A stretch of DNA of 64,000 nucleotides from Acanthosepion pharaonis (GCA_903632075.3 CAHIKZ030002639.1:62001-126000); one strand, 5' to 3'. Shown: positions 1 through 11,222, numbered from the stretch's first letter. Notes: generated by a model from the letters alone, not told the origin. Made by a program: numbers and translations.

Positions 1-1
1 G

Positions 2-547
2 GCAGCAGCCCCAAAAAACTGGGATAGGCGGGTACAAGAGGAGGGGGACAACAACACTCAGAAAACAGTCTGTCTCCCTTATGTGAAGGGGTTATCAGAG
101 AAAATACAATGGATCTGCGGTCCATATAACATCAGGACAACCTTCAAAAGCGTGACAACACTTCGCAGATATCTCTCCCGAGTGAGACCCCACATAGAGG
201 AGATCATGACTAAAGACTGTGTGTACGCTATCCCATGCAGCTGCGGAAAGGAATATAAAGGAGAGACAGGCCGTCCCCTCAAGGTAAGGTTTCAAGAACA
301 CCAGAAATCTGTAACACGAGGGGAAGTAGAAAAATCAGGTGTGGCTGACCACATATGGAGAGAGAATGGAAATCACCCTGCTCTGTAGGATCATGTTGAG
401 ATTATAGACAAGGAACACTATTGGAAAATTCGTAAACTTAAGAAATCAGCATATATGCTAGCCCACAAAAATCTCATGAGCCGACCAAGCATAGAGATAA
501 ATACAATATGGGAACCAGTAATAAGGAGTGCCAGAGAAAAGCAATGA
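2..547 (+). pseudogene. Penelope-like element, C-terminal part with GIY-YIG endonuclease
   Basis: The frame is open from the window edge and reads into a block typical of Penelope-like retroelements: LPYVKGLSEKIQ, then RRYLSRV, then the GIY-YIG-type core CSCGKEYKGETGRPLK followed by VRFQEHQ. In this family the reverse transcriptase lies upstream (outside the window) and the C-terminal GIY-YIG nuclease nicks target DNA. A TAG at 386-388 interrupts the frame after ENGNHPAL. The same frame continues past it (DHVEIIDKEHYWKIRKLKKS) to a TGA at 545-547, so this is one coding region with a premature stop. The first Y of the GIY half is not obvious, as is common in Penelope-type variants. Family assignment rests on these motifs; the upstream RT cannot be seen. 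Confidence 0.8.
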
Positions 548-670
548 TAACAACATCGTTGCAATATGAGCTCTGATAAAAAACATGCAATGATAACAGC
601 AAAATTGCAATATGAGCACTGGTAAAAATGGTTGCTGAAGACATTAGGTTTATAATATCCAGAAATTCAT

Positions 671-760
671 ACCCAGATGGCACAGTGGATAAAGGCGTTG
701 GTTAGATCCAGTGACAGGACCCAAAGTGTGTGAGTTCAATACCCGGTTAAGGCAGTGGAG
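671..760 (+). repeat. tRNA-like promoter segment (SINE head or Penelope tail)
   Basis: A box-A-like TGGCACAGTGG lies at 678-688 and a box-B-like GAGTTCAATACC at 734-743 region, spaced as in a tRNA-derived RNA polymerase III promoter. It does not fold into a clean tRNA, so it is best read as a SINE head or a tRNA-like piece in the Penelope 3' region. Its length past about 760 is uncertain. Confidence 0.45.
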
Positions 761-883
761 AACTTTCAGAGGGAAATTAACAGGAGATAACTGATAACTG
801 ACATCCATCAAACATGGCACGTGGAACTAGAACAGCCTACCCCAGTGAGCGAAATAAAGGGTTCAGTTCAACATTCCAACCAC

Positions 884-916
884 CTGAAGAAGGCCGGAGC
901 ATACAACGGCCGAAAC
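884..916 (+). ncRNA. Hammerhead-like core in Penelope-type tail (degenerate)
   Basis: CTGAAGA (884-890) matches the hammerhead CUGANGA box. A five-base-pair stem follows (GGCCG 892-896 with CGGCC 907-911), and then GAAAC (912-916). Penelope-like elements are known to carry hammerhead ribozymes in their terminal repeats. I could not build a convincing stem I or place the cleavage triplet, so it is probably a relic. Confidence 0.4.
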
Positions 917-1089
917 GTTGTGATAGATATGGCGGAAAAGATGAGGTCAATAGTCCGAATAATGTAAATAATGTTCCACCAATCAAGCTGTCAACCTGTC
1001 AAGACCTTAAATAAACACCGCCACGTTAATAAATGCAGTTCTGTGTTATTTTATTTTATATTTGTTTAAAATCAGATTAATTAAACTTT

Positions 1090-1985
1090 AAATCAACTAA
1101 AAATAGTAAGGGATATAAAACAAGGAAGTGTCTCCTCACCAGACCTATTCGACCTATACAATGATGTTATTCTGAGAGAATTAGAAATCCTAACAGGACT
1201 CATTATTGGCGGCCACAATCTAAACAACATAAGATGACAGAGTGTTGAGAGCAGACACGGAAAGAAAACTACAAAAACTCCTACAGAAGATAGTGAAGGA
1301 AAACAAGAAGAAAGGATTAAACATCGACTGCAAGAAGATAGAATGCATAATTGTTAGCAAAAGGATGAGCCCAAAATTCAATTACAAACTGGAAATACCA
1401 AAATGAAGCAAGTATAGAAATGTAACGATAGTAAGTGTGACACTGAAATCAGAAGTGGCATTGAGATAACCAAAGATGCATACCAAAAGCTAAACAGAAT
1501 ATTAGGAAAGCGAAAAACTTCCTTAGAAACTAAGGAAAGAGTACTGAACTGTTAAGTGATATCTGTTCTCTTATATGGCAGTGAATCCTGGACAATCTCC
1601 TTAAAGGTGAAGAAGCGTCTTGAAGCAACAATGAAGCTCTTCTACAGAAAGAGGCTAACAATACCATGGACCGAATATAGGAACAACAACGATGTTTAAA
1701 TGAAATGGAAACAAAAAACAAACTTAACATCAGGAAGAGACAGTTGAAATTTCTAGGGCACATATTGAGGAAAGAGGTTTTAGAAAATCTTATACTCACA
1801 TGACAGACTGAATACAAGAGACAGTGGGGAAACAACGCATAATGTAGTGCGCTTGAATAAATGGATGGCAGAACAAGTTTTCAGAGAAATTACAAAAAGA
1901 CAAAATTTATTAAGAGCGACTAAGGACAGGAAATTTTGGAGAACCATGATCGACTACATCCTGAAGGGACACAGCACATACAAGT
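1090..1985 (+). pseudogene. Non-LTR retrotransposon, RT thumb and C-terminal relic
   Basis: Translated pieces in shifting frames match the C-terminal half of endonuclease/RT-type LINE proteins. KQGSVSSPDLFDLYND lies near 1120 (the usual RQGC-SP-LFN-Y block). The linker VISVLLYGSESWTI is near 1560, and LEATMKLFYRKRL and IPWTEYRNNN follow. FREITKRQNLL and KFWRTMIDYILKG lie near 1890-1960. Stops and frameshifts are frequent and YADD is lost in the degraded part near 1230, so the copy is dead. The clade is not assigned. The endonuclease-side fragment of a similar element at 3185-4010 has the same strand but lies downstream, so the two are not one co-linear copy unless rearranged. Confidence 0.7.
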
Positions 1986-1989
1986 AGAT

Positions 1990-2715
1990 ATTGGTTATTA
2001 AAATAGGTTATGTTCTTCACATTAACAATTGTTGCATTTCATAGAAACTGATTTATTTTCTTTTTACTAAGTAACATTTTTTTATATTTTATACTAATAC
2101 ACTTTGAATGTGAACACTTACACTTAAGAAACCATATTTTATCATAAAACAAGTATCTCGCTTTTCATCTTTGAGGATTCGCATTCAGTGCGATATAGGA
2201 CTTTTTCGATGGACAGACAGTTGCATCCCGGACAATTGCGTACCAGACCCTGAACATTTACGTCCCTAGACAAATAAGAAAATTTAGTCAATTTATCGGA
2301 TCTTGTTGAAACCTGACAAATAACTATCGACACCAGTCCGATTAAATCAGTTCAATGCTTTGTTCGAAAATTAAATGATTTGAAAATGTGGATAATGTAA
2401 CCTGCCATTAATAATAATGACGCATCCTCTTTGAATAAAAAACAAAACTGGTGTATAGCAGGTGGCTTTATGCGAAAATAAATGGTCAAATAATAAAGAT
2501 TTTATCAGTGACAGAGATGTGTTCATATATGTAGAGGGAAAGAAAAATGAGAGGTGATTAGAATTCTTACTAGACAAAGATATGAAGAAATGTGTTTTGG
2601 GATATTATGAACTCTGATAGAATCTTTGCAGTTAAACTAAAAGGGAAAATTAAAATATACAACTACAATTGATATATTAAAATGCTATTTTAATATATCC
2701 ATTGTAATTGTATAT
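1990..2715. other. AT-rich spacer, nothing recognised
   Basis: No convincing coding region or known repeat was seen. A stretch near 2150-2350 has more balanced base composition, but I could not assign it. Confidence 0.4.
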
Positions 2716-3103
2716 GGTGATTTTATAAGCATAAGTTAGAAGTTGTACCAATTCAAAATGTATGGGGCAGATAGTGAGCATCGAACTCCTTACTAAACCA
2801 TAATTTAAAAATACAAGGTTGCTAACGATAATATCACATTGAAGTAATTTACAAAGCATAGATTATATGTGACACAAGGCCGAACTTATGGAACACACAA
2901 TGAGGATCGCACTCACTACTCAATCGTAATTGATCTAGCGAGATAAGTTTGCTAGCTATTACACCACGCCGGAGTTTCCAAAGGGATTTAGTAAGCATGG
3001 CTTACTTATGGGACAAGGCCGAAAGTATGACGCACCCAGTCAGGTTTGAACTCACTATTTAGTTGTAATTGATCTCACTTGCTAGCCATTACACCACGTC
3101 GAA
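2716..3103 (-). repeat. Tandem trimer of a tRNA-derived SINE unit
   Basis: Three related units of about 125-130 bp lie side by side (about 2716-2843, 2848-2973 and 2978-3103), all reading on the minus strand. Read that way, each begins near GGCGTGGTGTAATAGCTAGC, which contains a box A. Each continues to a box-B-like GATCC or GTTCAAACC and ends near a CGGCCTTGTGTCAC-like segment. The first unit is the most decayed. A fourth, better preserved unit lies at 8713-8843. Similar tRNA-derived SINEs are common in molluscs; I cannot name the family. Confidence 0.65.
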
Positions 3104-3184
3104 GTGCTCATTGTTATTGTATATGCAGTGGCAGTACAAAGTATAGAAAAAGAAATGTTTTACTGTACACTAGACAATGCCAAG

Positions 3185-4010
3185 CATGCAGGAATTTACA
3201 ATTGTCATGAGTGACCTGATTGTCAAAGTAGAGAAAGAGAGAGATGCTGAAATAGCTGGCAAATTCGGACTAGTAACACATAATGAACGTGGAGAAAAAT
3301 AGGTGCATGGCAAACCAGGTAGTAGCCAACATCTGTTTTCAAGATTGCCCAAATATTAATAGACTTGAAGAGGAAACGAAGAACCAAATCGACTACATAA
3401 TGATCGATAAGAGAATCAAGAATCTGCAAAACATAATACGGGAGACTACAGAATTTGAAAAGGGCCAAGGCAGCACCCAAATTGCAAAAAGATGGTTTCC
3501 TGAACAACCCGACTTTGAAAGAAATGTATATTGACAGCATTAAAAATAGATGCAATAAACTAAATGAAAATTGAAATCCGATATGGGACACATTAAGAGA
3601 AGCTTTAATAACATCAGCAATCAAGATCATCCCAAAGAAAACTAGACAAAAGAATGGATGACAGATAAAATTCCTGACATAACGAAAACGAGACAGCAAA
3701 CAATGTCAAAGACATGTACAGAATATGAGAGATTACACAAATAAAGCAGAAACAAATTCAGGCAGGCAAAAGAAGAATGGCTCAGTGAAAATGTGCAGAA
3801 ACGGAAAGAATGCGCATCACAGATAAGGTAGATGTGCATAAAAGAGAAATAACAGGACAAAGTTTGTGCTCATCTTCAGGATGCATAAAATCAAAAAGTG
3901 GAATGCTGATAACAGAAAGAAAAATACTTCAGAGATGGAATGAGTACATCGGAGAATTTCATGACGAAAGAGTACACAAAAATATGGGAAGACGTCTGGT
4001 CTTTCCATAT
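3185..4010 (+). pseudogene. LINE endonuclease C-terminus and EN-RT linker relic
   Basis: The frame near 3205 reads VKVEKERDAEIAGKFG followed by LVTHNERGEK, the usual tail of an apurinic-like endonuclease (GDFNAKVG...G-HG-RN-RG). Further on come NQIDYIMIDKR (near 3385; catalytic-domain strand), then the linker with KKTRQKNG, and finally IKSKSGMLITERKILQRWNEY (3885-3950), just upstream of the RT domain. Several stops and frame changes make it a relic. The same linker type is found antisense at 50400-50760. The break at 4010 coincides with a fold-back repeat. Confidence 0.65.
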
Positions 4011-4044
4011 TTTTGAGTACTGTGGGTTTTTCTCTTTCGTCATG
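3960..4044. repeat. Fold-back inverted repeat at the end of a LINE relic
   Basis: The left arm begins CATGACGAAAGAG (3960-3972) and the right arm ends with its exact complement CTCTTTCGTCATG (4032-4044). A second inner pair, AAAATATGG and CCATATTTT, closes on a short loop near 3995. Thirteen and nine paired bases in register suggest a fold-back event. It truncates the LINE relic. Confidence 0.7.
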
Positions 4045-6080
4045 TAAGATTATATTAAAGTCTGAAGTGAAATTAGTACTTCTACACGTACTTGAAGATA
4101 TATTTAATACTGATGAACAAATTTCTACATTAATGTGAGCTCTGTACTTTATCTTTAATTGAAAGCTAAAGGATTACATTTACTATTTCCAGTAAACATA
4201 ATACTCTTATTTATTTCAAATAGAACTTATAGTGATCGGCCATATTTTACATATCGACAGATTTGTAAACAAAAGTTAAATCTCAGTTTTAAAAAAACTT
4301 AATAAAATATTACTAAAATTGTGAATACACAGTTTTGAAAAACATTGACAATAACTAAAATGTGAAAACTAATTTCAAATACGAACGAAATAAAGTCTAA
4401 AATAATTAAATTAAACATTAGATTTAAAATGAAATTCATTAATTTTTTTTATACTAAAATAGAATAAATACATAAAATAAAAATACTTATTGAAACAGTA
4501 TTTCAAAAAAGTAAAACTTATTTTAAAATTTTGAAGGAATGATTTTCAAAGCCTGTTGAGACAGGATGAAACACAGAAATGAACTGAACGAATTCCAGTC
4601 CCAAAAAGTCGAGTGGCTTTTCCCAGAAAGAAAATTCAAGGTTTCAAAACAACTGATAAGTTAAATTAAAAATTATTTTTTCGAGTATTAGGTTCTATTT
4701 AGTAAGGGGAAGACAGCCCTTAAAACACGTGACTTTTTAACGATACTGTCATTTTGAGGCCACCCTAAAAAATATTCTGAGGCCAATTTAATTTTTCAAA
4801 AATTCATGGATTGTTATGTTTCTTCGAAAATCGCCGGCATTTGTTGCCAGCAAGAATGAGATGGAGTGGGTGAGGGTGTTTCTTTAAAAATCGCCGCTAG
4901 TGAGACGCAGAATACAGATCAGTACTGAAGAGTGTAATGGACGGACTAAGGAACTAAGGAAGGAACACGCAGAATTATAAGATGTATACATTTAAAGAAA
5001 GATAAAATATAAATATATTTGATATATATGCTTATAAACACATTTCTTAGACCATTCTGTCATATAATTTTATCATCTTACAAAATATTTCTATGAAGAA
5101 ATATACTCTTAAGGTGTGCTATATTTATGGGATAAATTGCTCAATATCAGAGTAGAGCGTGTGTAAATATAAAAGTGAACATTGAAGTTAACATTTAGAG
5201 GCGACAGTCTGTTTCATGCTAGACGCAATCGTCAGGCCGTTCTCCGATCGTCCGTCGTTCACTGTACCTGTAATGACGTACAAGGTTGATTTTATTTACA
5301 TATACACCCAACCCGCTATGTGAACAGGTTTGTTTTCACAACCATGATCGCTTTCAACAAAAAATGAAGCCAGTTGTTTTCAAGACTCTCCAGTTTAGGA
5401 GTAGCAACAATACGATTTCTCATTTAACCATGGGATCCTTCCTTCAGCTTCGAGTGATTCGATGCTATCTTACTAAACTTCCGACCAGGGAGAAGGACCC
5501 TTACGTTCACTGCTTGTCACTTCGGTCCCTGCTGATTCCTCAATGCCTATCCTTCTGTAACTGGCCGCTGGGCAGCTCTAACTCCCTCCCTCTCTCTCCA
5601 CTTGTGTTCCAGAAAGTTTGAGACCACCCCAAATCCACATGGGTGGTCAAATCTTCAAAGGACTATTTTTATGACTATCTAAAATCCTTGATAAAATTTT
5701 TATGATTCCCAATTCAAAGGCAAAGACATGAATCCTGAAAACACTGACACTTAAGTTTACTCAAAGATGGGCTCGAGACAAATTTCCTACGAAACTGAGA
5801 TAACTAAGTGGACTAAGTGGACTTAAAAGAAAAAAAAATCATCTCCTTATCTTTTAAAGGTGTGTGAGAAATTATATTGTTACAAAAGCGAGGGCAAGCG
5901 AGGGTAAGCAAAAAAGCATTACTCCCTGAATAGTGGTAAATCACAATATATAACAGAGCTCAATTAAGGACAAAACATACAATTATGTGCTCAACGACTA
6001 AAAAAGTGGGAAAGGAAAACACCAAAGAATAAGCAGTATTAATCACAGATTAAATTCAAACTCCACAACCATTTCTTCTG
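4045..6080. other. Unassigned sequence
   Basis: Mostly AT-rich to about 4700. From 4700 to 5640 composition is more balanced, with small motifs such as AAAATCGCCG repeated near 4827 and 4896, and CpG-bearing sequence around 5200-5270. One frame at 5286-5621 is open for 111 codons but matches nothing I know. It might be an unrecognised repeat or LTR. Confidence 0.3.
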
Positions 6081-6229
6081 CTTAAAGAGGGTAGGCTACC
6101 TTGACGTAATATAAAGAGTCTCAATCATTCTCAAGTGGTACTCCAAATATGTTCGGCTGGCTACTGACAGTCTCCGATATATTTATACCAAATACAATAG
6201 AATTCTAAAGAGGTGGAAGAAGAGATGTA

Positions 6230-6735
6230 GGTCATTTAACTTTAAAATACTGGAAAATGGTTCGTTTCTTGGGCCGTTCTAGAAAGTACTTGATTCCTTC
6301 TGCCATGCTCTATCTTTGCAAGAAAGTATAGCTGACATATATTGGCTGGAACTGCCCATCTTCACTTTCCAGCCTTGAGAGAGTTCAAAAGCGGTTAAGC
6401 GGCCTTGTGAGTGATGAACTAAAATTCCTCTTCCACAGACAAAACATGGTTCTATCATTAATTTCATCGCAAATGTTCAGACAATCTATATTACTTAGTT
6501 CCACCAGTTCAAACCGTTCATGTCATGTATATTTCCTCAATATTCTATTGTGAAGGACACTCAGATATCTTCTTCCCAAGAATTGTTATATTTTAGAACA
6601 GAGTCCCGAGAGAATGGTTCCCTGATCACTATGATCTTAAACTCTTCAAGTCTCGGATCAGCCATTCTCTTTCCGTCATATCCTCTGTATTTCTAAATTT
6701 ATGCCCTTACAACCGCTTCTATACTAAGAGACTCT
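6230..6735 (+). pseudogene. Jockey/CR1-like LINE, RT C-terminal relic
   Basis: In the plus strand the pieces LPSAMLYLCKKV, YIGWNCPSSLSSLERVQKRL, SGLVSDELKF, HRQNMVLSLIS and, past a frame change, NCYILEQSPERMVP appear in the order expected for the RT C-terminal region of Jockey/CR1-type LINEs (PAILYLYKSLIRP-EY-HIWAGA--L--L-RVQKR, then HRRNVASLSLFYRY). Interruptions are frequent. A second fragment of the same kind lies at 49180-49700. Confidence 0.65.
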
Positions 6736-7039
6736 TGGGCTTTGTATTGGGTTAATAATAATATAAAATATTCTGATTGGGCAAACACATTTTTCTCTGA
6801 AGAAAATGTCCTTCAACCAGTCACATCGAGATGCTATTCAAGGTTCGCTTAATTCACTCGTGCCAGGTGCGCAACATTCATTCATCTTTCAACAAAGTCC
6901 TCTGGGGAGAGCCTTTCTTTCTCTACTCTGGTTTTAATTTTCAGCTGGTGCTTAAAGAATGGGACCGGGTGATGGGAAGAAACTTCATCCATCCTCGTTT
7001 TCCATATCATCATTAAGGCTTATCTTTTTGTCCAACAAC

Positions 7040-8390
7040 GTACGCACATTGCTACAAACAGAACAGGCTTTCAAAAAAAAATGTTATGTGTAACCTTTTG
7101 CTGGCATCCCGAATCACCAGCCAATTGAGGGGTGAGACATTTCAACCTGGGCGCCAATGTCATAAACAGCGATACTTGCACTTCATCAAGCACCTCAGTC
7201 AGAACATCTGAACGCCCCTTAATTAACACATCATTCTTCGACAAGATCATATGACAGAGAGAAGACTTTTAGTGCATGTCGCCATTCATGATAGAAGTAC
7301 TCGTTTCATGGCAAACAACGATTGATGTATTCATTTCTCAAAACCTGAAAAACTTTCTTGGCATCTTCCTTCCAGAATCTTCTCGTCATCTTATATATAT
7401 ATCTGGCCAAGCACAAAGTATGGTGATGTGTCTCAATGCTCGTCATTTTTTTCAGATGCCGAGTAACTTCCAAGGCCTGTCTGTCCAACTGAATGAGCCT
7501 AGGAGAGGATAACAAACCCTAAGCCAACAAATCTATGGCAGTTAATTTTGGTCCCGTCAGCCATCTCATATATCCGAATTCTTTACCAACTTTGTTGATC
7601 AAGACATGGCTCCTTAAAATCATGGAGATGCCGTCAGCATAGGCAGGGTACCTAGCTGAGGTGTAGCACTGGCTAATATAAACCCACCTTTAACCTGCTC
7701 AAGAAAGGCTTCAATGCAAAGGCAATACCACCCATGACCGACAGTGGAGGACCTTGACAAATAAATCTGAACAATATGAAAGATTTCGATGTTGCCCCAT
7801 CACAGCCCTGTGCGGAGGAGGGGAGTCATATACAAGAGGCAACTCTAAGAGTGAAAGTGTGGCTTGCCTTCAAAAAATGATAGTCTACTCTATCAAAAGC
7901 TTTGGACTGATCCAAATTGATCAGCACTGCTTCACCGTAGTCTTTCTCTGTGCTCATGTGAATTAAATGAATATTGTCTTGGATTGTCCTCCTCTTCACA
8001 TCACAAGTTTTTTTTGCTAGGGATATCAGATGATCGGACACAACTTGCAATCAGTTTACCATGATCTTGACCAAAATAGTTATAACTGCGTTAAGCATAA
8101 TTGAGGGTCAATCATTTATTGATCACCATGTTTGTTATTACGCATCAATTTCACAATTTCTCTGGTGAAACGCTAATGAATATTTTCCTGTCCAATCCAG
8201 TTGTTGAAGATCAGTGCCAAAAAGGGAACAAACATGAGCGACATCCTCAAATACATTTCAGTAATTACAGCAGTCCATCAATTCCCATAATCTGCTTTCT
8301 CCTTTTTCTTTTTTGGTTCTCCTGCATGCAGTTCTGCGTTATAATTTGTTGCCTCAGCAAGCATTTTCCTTCCGAAATACATCAAGGCTA
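7040..8390 (-). pseudogene. Old copy of the Tx1-like LINE ORF2
   Basis: This is a diverged, truncated copy of the family forming the 12-33 kb array. The stretch VKRRTIQDNIHLIH followed by EAVLINLDQSKAFDRVDYHFL (8000-7875) matches the array copies' RT (VKGRTIQDNLHMVR, then INLDQSKAFDRVDHRFL). Nucleotide landmarks shared with the array run in the same order: the segment near 7045 corresponds to the one near 12980, and the segment near 8350 to the one near 15080. It carries many stops and indels and lacks the 5' and 3' ends. It shows that the family has been active here over a long period. Confidence 0.8.
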
Positions 8391-8712
8391 AATAGCTGTT
8401 CCAACAGTTCTTTGTGGCATATTACATCAAACGGTTTTGCATAATCTATAAAACATAGGTATATAAGCTTTGGTATTTGTTAAACTATTTATACATTGGC
8501 AAGAATAATTTTAATTTACTTATATTTTTATGAAAGTGGACATATTTTCGTATTTGTAGAAAAAGTGTTTCATATCATAATCTTATTTGTTTTGTTTATT
8601 TTTGTTGTGGATAAGCAATTTGCTCCCGTACTATTTATCATTCAGTTTTTTTTTAACACTAATAATAAAAACTAGTTTTATATGAAGATATTTTATACTA
8701 AATATATATATA

Positions 8713-8841
8713 TGTGATTTTCTAAGCCCGGCTTAGATGTGGCAGAAGGCCAAAAGTATGGGGCACCCAGTGAGGATCGAACTCACTACTCACTCGTAAT
8801 TGTTCTAGCCAGACAAGCTTGTTAATCATTACACCACGCCA

Positions 8842-8843
<2 letters not shown>
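8713..8843 (-). repeat. tRNA-derived SINE unit
   Basis: This is the best-preserved copy of the unit seen at 2716-3103. On the minus strand it starts GGCGTGGTGTAATGATTAAC (box A), with box B GAGTTCGATCC near 8770, and ends with GGCCTTCTGCCACATC. Its 5' end abuts a long (TA)n tract. Confidence 0.7.

Positions 8844-8929
<86 letters not shown>
8844..8929. repeat. (TA)n microsatellite
   Basis: Uninterrupted TA dinucleotides of about 85 bp lie between the SINE unit and the long inverted-repeat element. Confidence 0.97.
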
Positions 8930-8931
<2 letters not shown>

Positions 8932-9343
8932 TTGGATAGATGTGAGTTTGTGACCCTGGGTTTCACGCTTTAGCGATCGTCAGACAAACTGATTAATGTT
9001 TTAAAAATTTGGGTTTATGTAGATTGCGTGTATTGGTGTTATTGTGGAAGTGGTGGGGAAATTTCGTCGTTTTGTCATTCATCGTACTAACGCAAACATC
9101 GATGTATGCAGACGCATATACATATACATACTTGGTCGTCCGTCGGGACTCATACATATATATAAACATATGTAGACAGTTTCGGCGATGACACATGTAT
9201 GTATACGGGTGGTGTTATGTCTATACATACGCATTTGTATGTTGAAATGTTGAAATTTAAACATTGGAAGTGTGGCGGAAATGTCTCGTTATTGTCTCGT
9301 AAATGTATCCATGTCATATTATGAAATTTTTTTTTTTTTTTTT
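8930..9343 (+). repeat. Left terminal inverted repeat
   Basis: It pairs with 10291-10712 with only scattered mismatches and one small indel (near 9232 versus 10405). It ends in a T run. Confidence 0.9.
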
Positions 9344-10290
9344 GCTAAACAAAAAATCAGAGTTAATCTCCAAATGCAGGCATGAGAACAAGTATCTATT
9401 ATCCGAATTCATACCAAACGGATAAAACAGACAAACCACCAACAATCACAATTTAATTTCAAGATACCATCAAAATAATTGCACCTATCATTATTATAAT
9501 TGCACCACCATTAGTAATCACTTTTACCACCTTACAATATCTATTAACTATCAATATTATCATTACCACCTACACACAGCACCATCACTTACACATCACA
9601 CCCACTATTAACATATAATCCACTACAATCTTTATTACCCCCCCAGCATATTTAATATTTTTTAAAACAATATGATCAGATATAATTTCCATATGTAACC
9701 ATGAGAACAAACACCTATTACCAGGCAGCTTTAATATAATAATAATAATTTTATAATTAAAAATTATAGCAATCTTCAACTACCATAATTTTACATAGAA
9801 TACCTATTATCAGGATTTATACCAAAATAAATTAATACATATAACAAAATAAAACAAAAATAAAACACCAACAACCACTTTTTAGTTCAAGCTACCACCA
9901 CTATAACTACATTTATGGTTTTATCATTCTCACACCACCGTTACTAATCATTTCTACCAATCTGCAATTTCTTCCAGTTTACAATAACTATTAGCTAATA
10001 CCTAAATAGCATTGTCTCCAATCCTTTGAAACATCATATCATATAAACCCGTTATTAAATTAAAGATCACCATATAAATTAAACAATAAGGATTACAATT
10101 TTTTACCTGTTACATATACAGTCACCAAAAACAAACAAATAACCAGCTTTAAATATAACAAATAAACCCCATTTTTTTAAAAAAAATTTAAAATAAATAT
10201 AAATAATCACAATAATTTTTTACCTATCATAATTTTACACAAACCCCACCACACATATATACATACATGCGAGAAAATATTTTTCAACGG

Positions 10291-10712
10291 AAAAAAAAAA
10301 AAAAAAAAAAAATTTCATAATATGACATGGATACATTCACGAGACAATAACGAGACATTTCCGCCACACTTCCAATGTTTAAATTTCAACATTTCAACAT
10401 ACAAAGAGCGTATGTATAGACATAACACCACCCGTATACATACATGTGTCATCGCCGAAACTGTCTACATATGTTTATATATATGTATGAGTCCCGACGG
10501 ACGACCAAGTATGTATATGTATATGCGTCTGCATACATCGATGTTTGCGTTAGTACGATGAATGACAAAACGACGAAATTTCCCCCACCACTTCCACAAT
10601 AACACCAATACACGCAATCTACATAAACCCAAATTTTTTAAAACATTAATCAGTTTGTCTGACGATCGCTAAAGCGTGAAACCCAGGGTCACAAACTCAC
10701 ATCTATCCAACC
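10291..10712 (-). repeat. Right terminal inverted repeat
   Basis: Inverted partner of 8930-9343. It starts with an A run (10291-10312) that mirrors the T run of the left arm. Confidence 0.9.
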
Positions 10713-10779
10713 AAATATGTTAGCTCTATCTCTGATATTGAGCGCTGTCTAATAAGTAAAATATATAATATATAAATAA

Positions 10780-10815
10780 TTATATATATATATATATTTA
10801 TTTATATTCACTTTT

Positions 10816-10854
<39 letters not shown>
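10780..10854. repeat. Interrupted (TA)n tract
   Basis: Two TA-rich blocks (about 10781-10797 and 10819-10853) precede the dispersed repeat that follows. Confidence 0.9.
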
Positions 10855-10858
<4 letters not shown>

Positions 10859-11180
10859 TATTTAAAAATATGATTCCAACTCGCGACATAAGAGGTCTCA
10901 TGTTTCAAAACAAGAACCGAAAACTTCAATATAATTATTTGAATTAAATTGAGTTAAAGAAAGCTCTGTTCCATCTTCAAGCGAAATTTTTTGGGGAATA
11001 ACTTATTTCAGAAATTTACGTGTTTTAATAATTGAAATCAAAATTTCCATGGTAACAGCTAGGGCGAATTGTTTAAATTGGGTAGGCGTGTGTTGGGTGT
11101 TAATAATAAGTATCAGTATAAAGTTACTTTCATAGATGTCAAGTCAGGGTAAGGTGGGGGTGTCTAAATTTGAACGGAAG
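10855..11180 (+). repeat. Dispersed repeat, copy 1 (second copy at 46190-46560)
   Basis: It shares an ordered series of words with 46190-46560: TTTAAAAATATG, CATGTTTCAAAA, AAAACTTCAA, GAATAACTTATTT, GAAATTTAC, GAGTTACTTTC/AAGTTACTTTC, and a GGTAGGGGTG-type end. Both copies directly follow a (TA)n tract, suggesting the tract is the element's terminus. No coding potential. Confidence 0.65.
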
Positions 11181-11222
11181 ATGTTTTAGCCTAGTCTGGC
11201 TTACGTGTCTACGGAGATTTAT

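Larger units (their letters stand above)
8930..10712. mobile_element. Non-autonomous DNA transposon with ~415-bp terminal inverted repeats
   Basis: The left arm (8930-9343) and right arm (10291-10712) are near-identical inverted copies. Both start GGTTGGATAGATGTGAG and end inward in a TTTCATAATATGAC-type segment followed by a homopolymer (T on the left, A on the right). The roughly 950-bp interior has no coding potential and is strikingly poor in G on the plus strand. It contains a diverged internal duplication. The left end sits directly on a (TA)n tract, so the target duplication cannot be read. The superfamily is unknown. Confidence 0.85.

Noticed and set aside
671..760. Functional tRNA gene
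   Set aside because: Box A and box B words are present but no full cloverleaf or anticodon arm pairs convincingly.
5160..5640. Possible LTR or host 5' exon in a CpG-bearing island-like stretch
   Set aside because: No second copy, no splice or coding signal and no primer-binding site could be seen.
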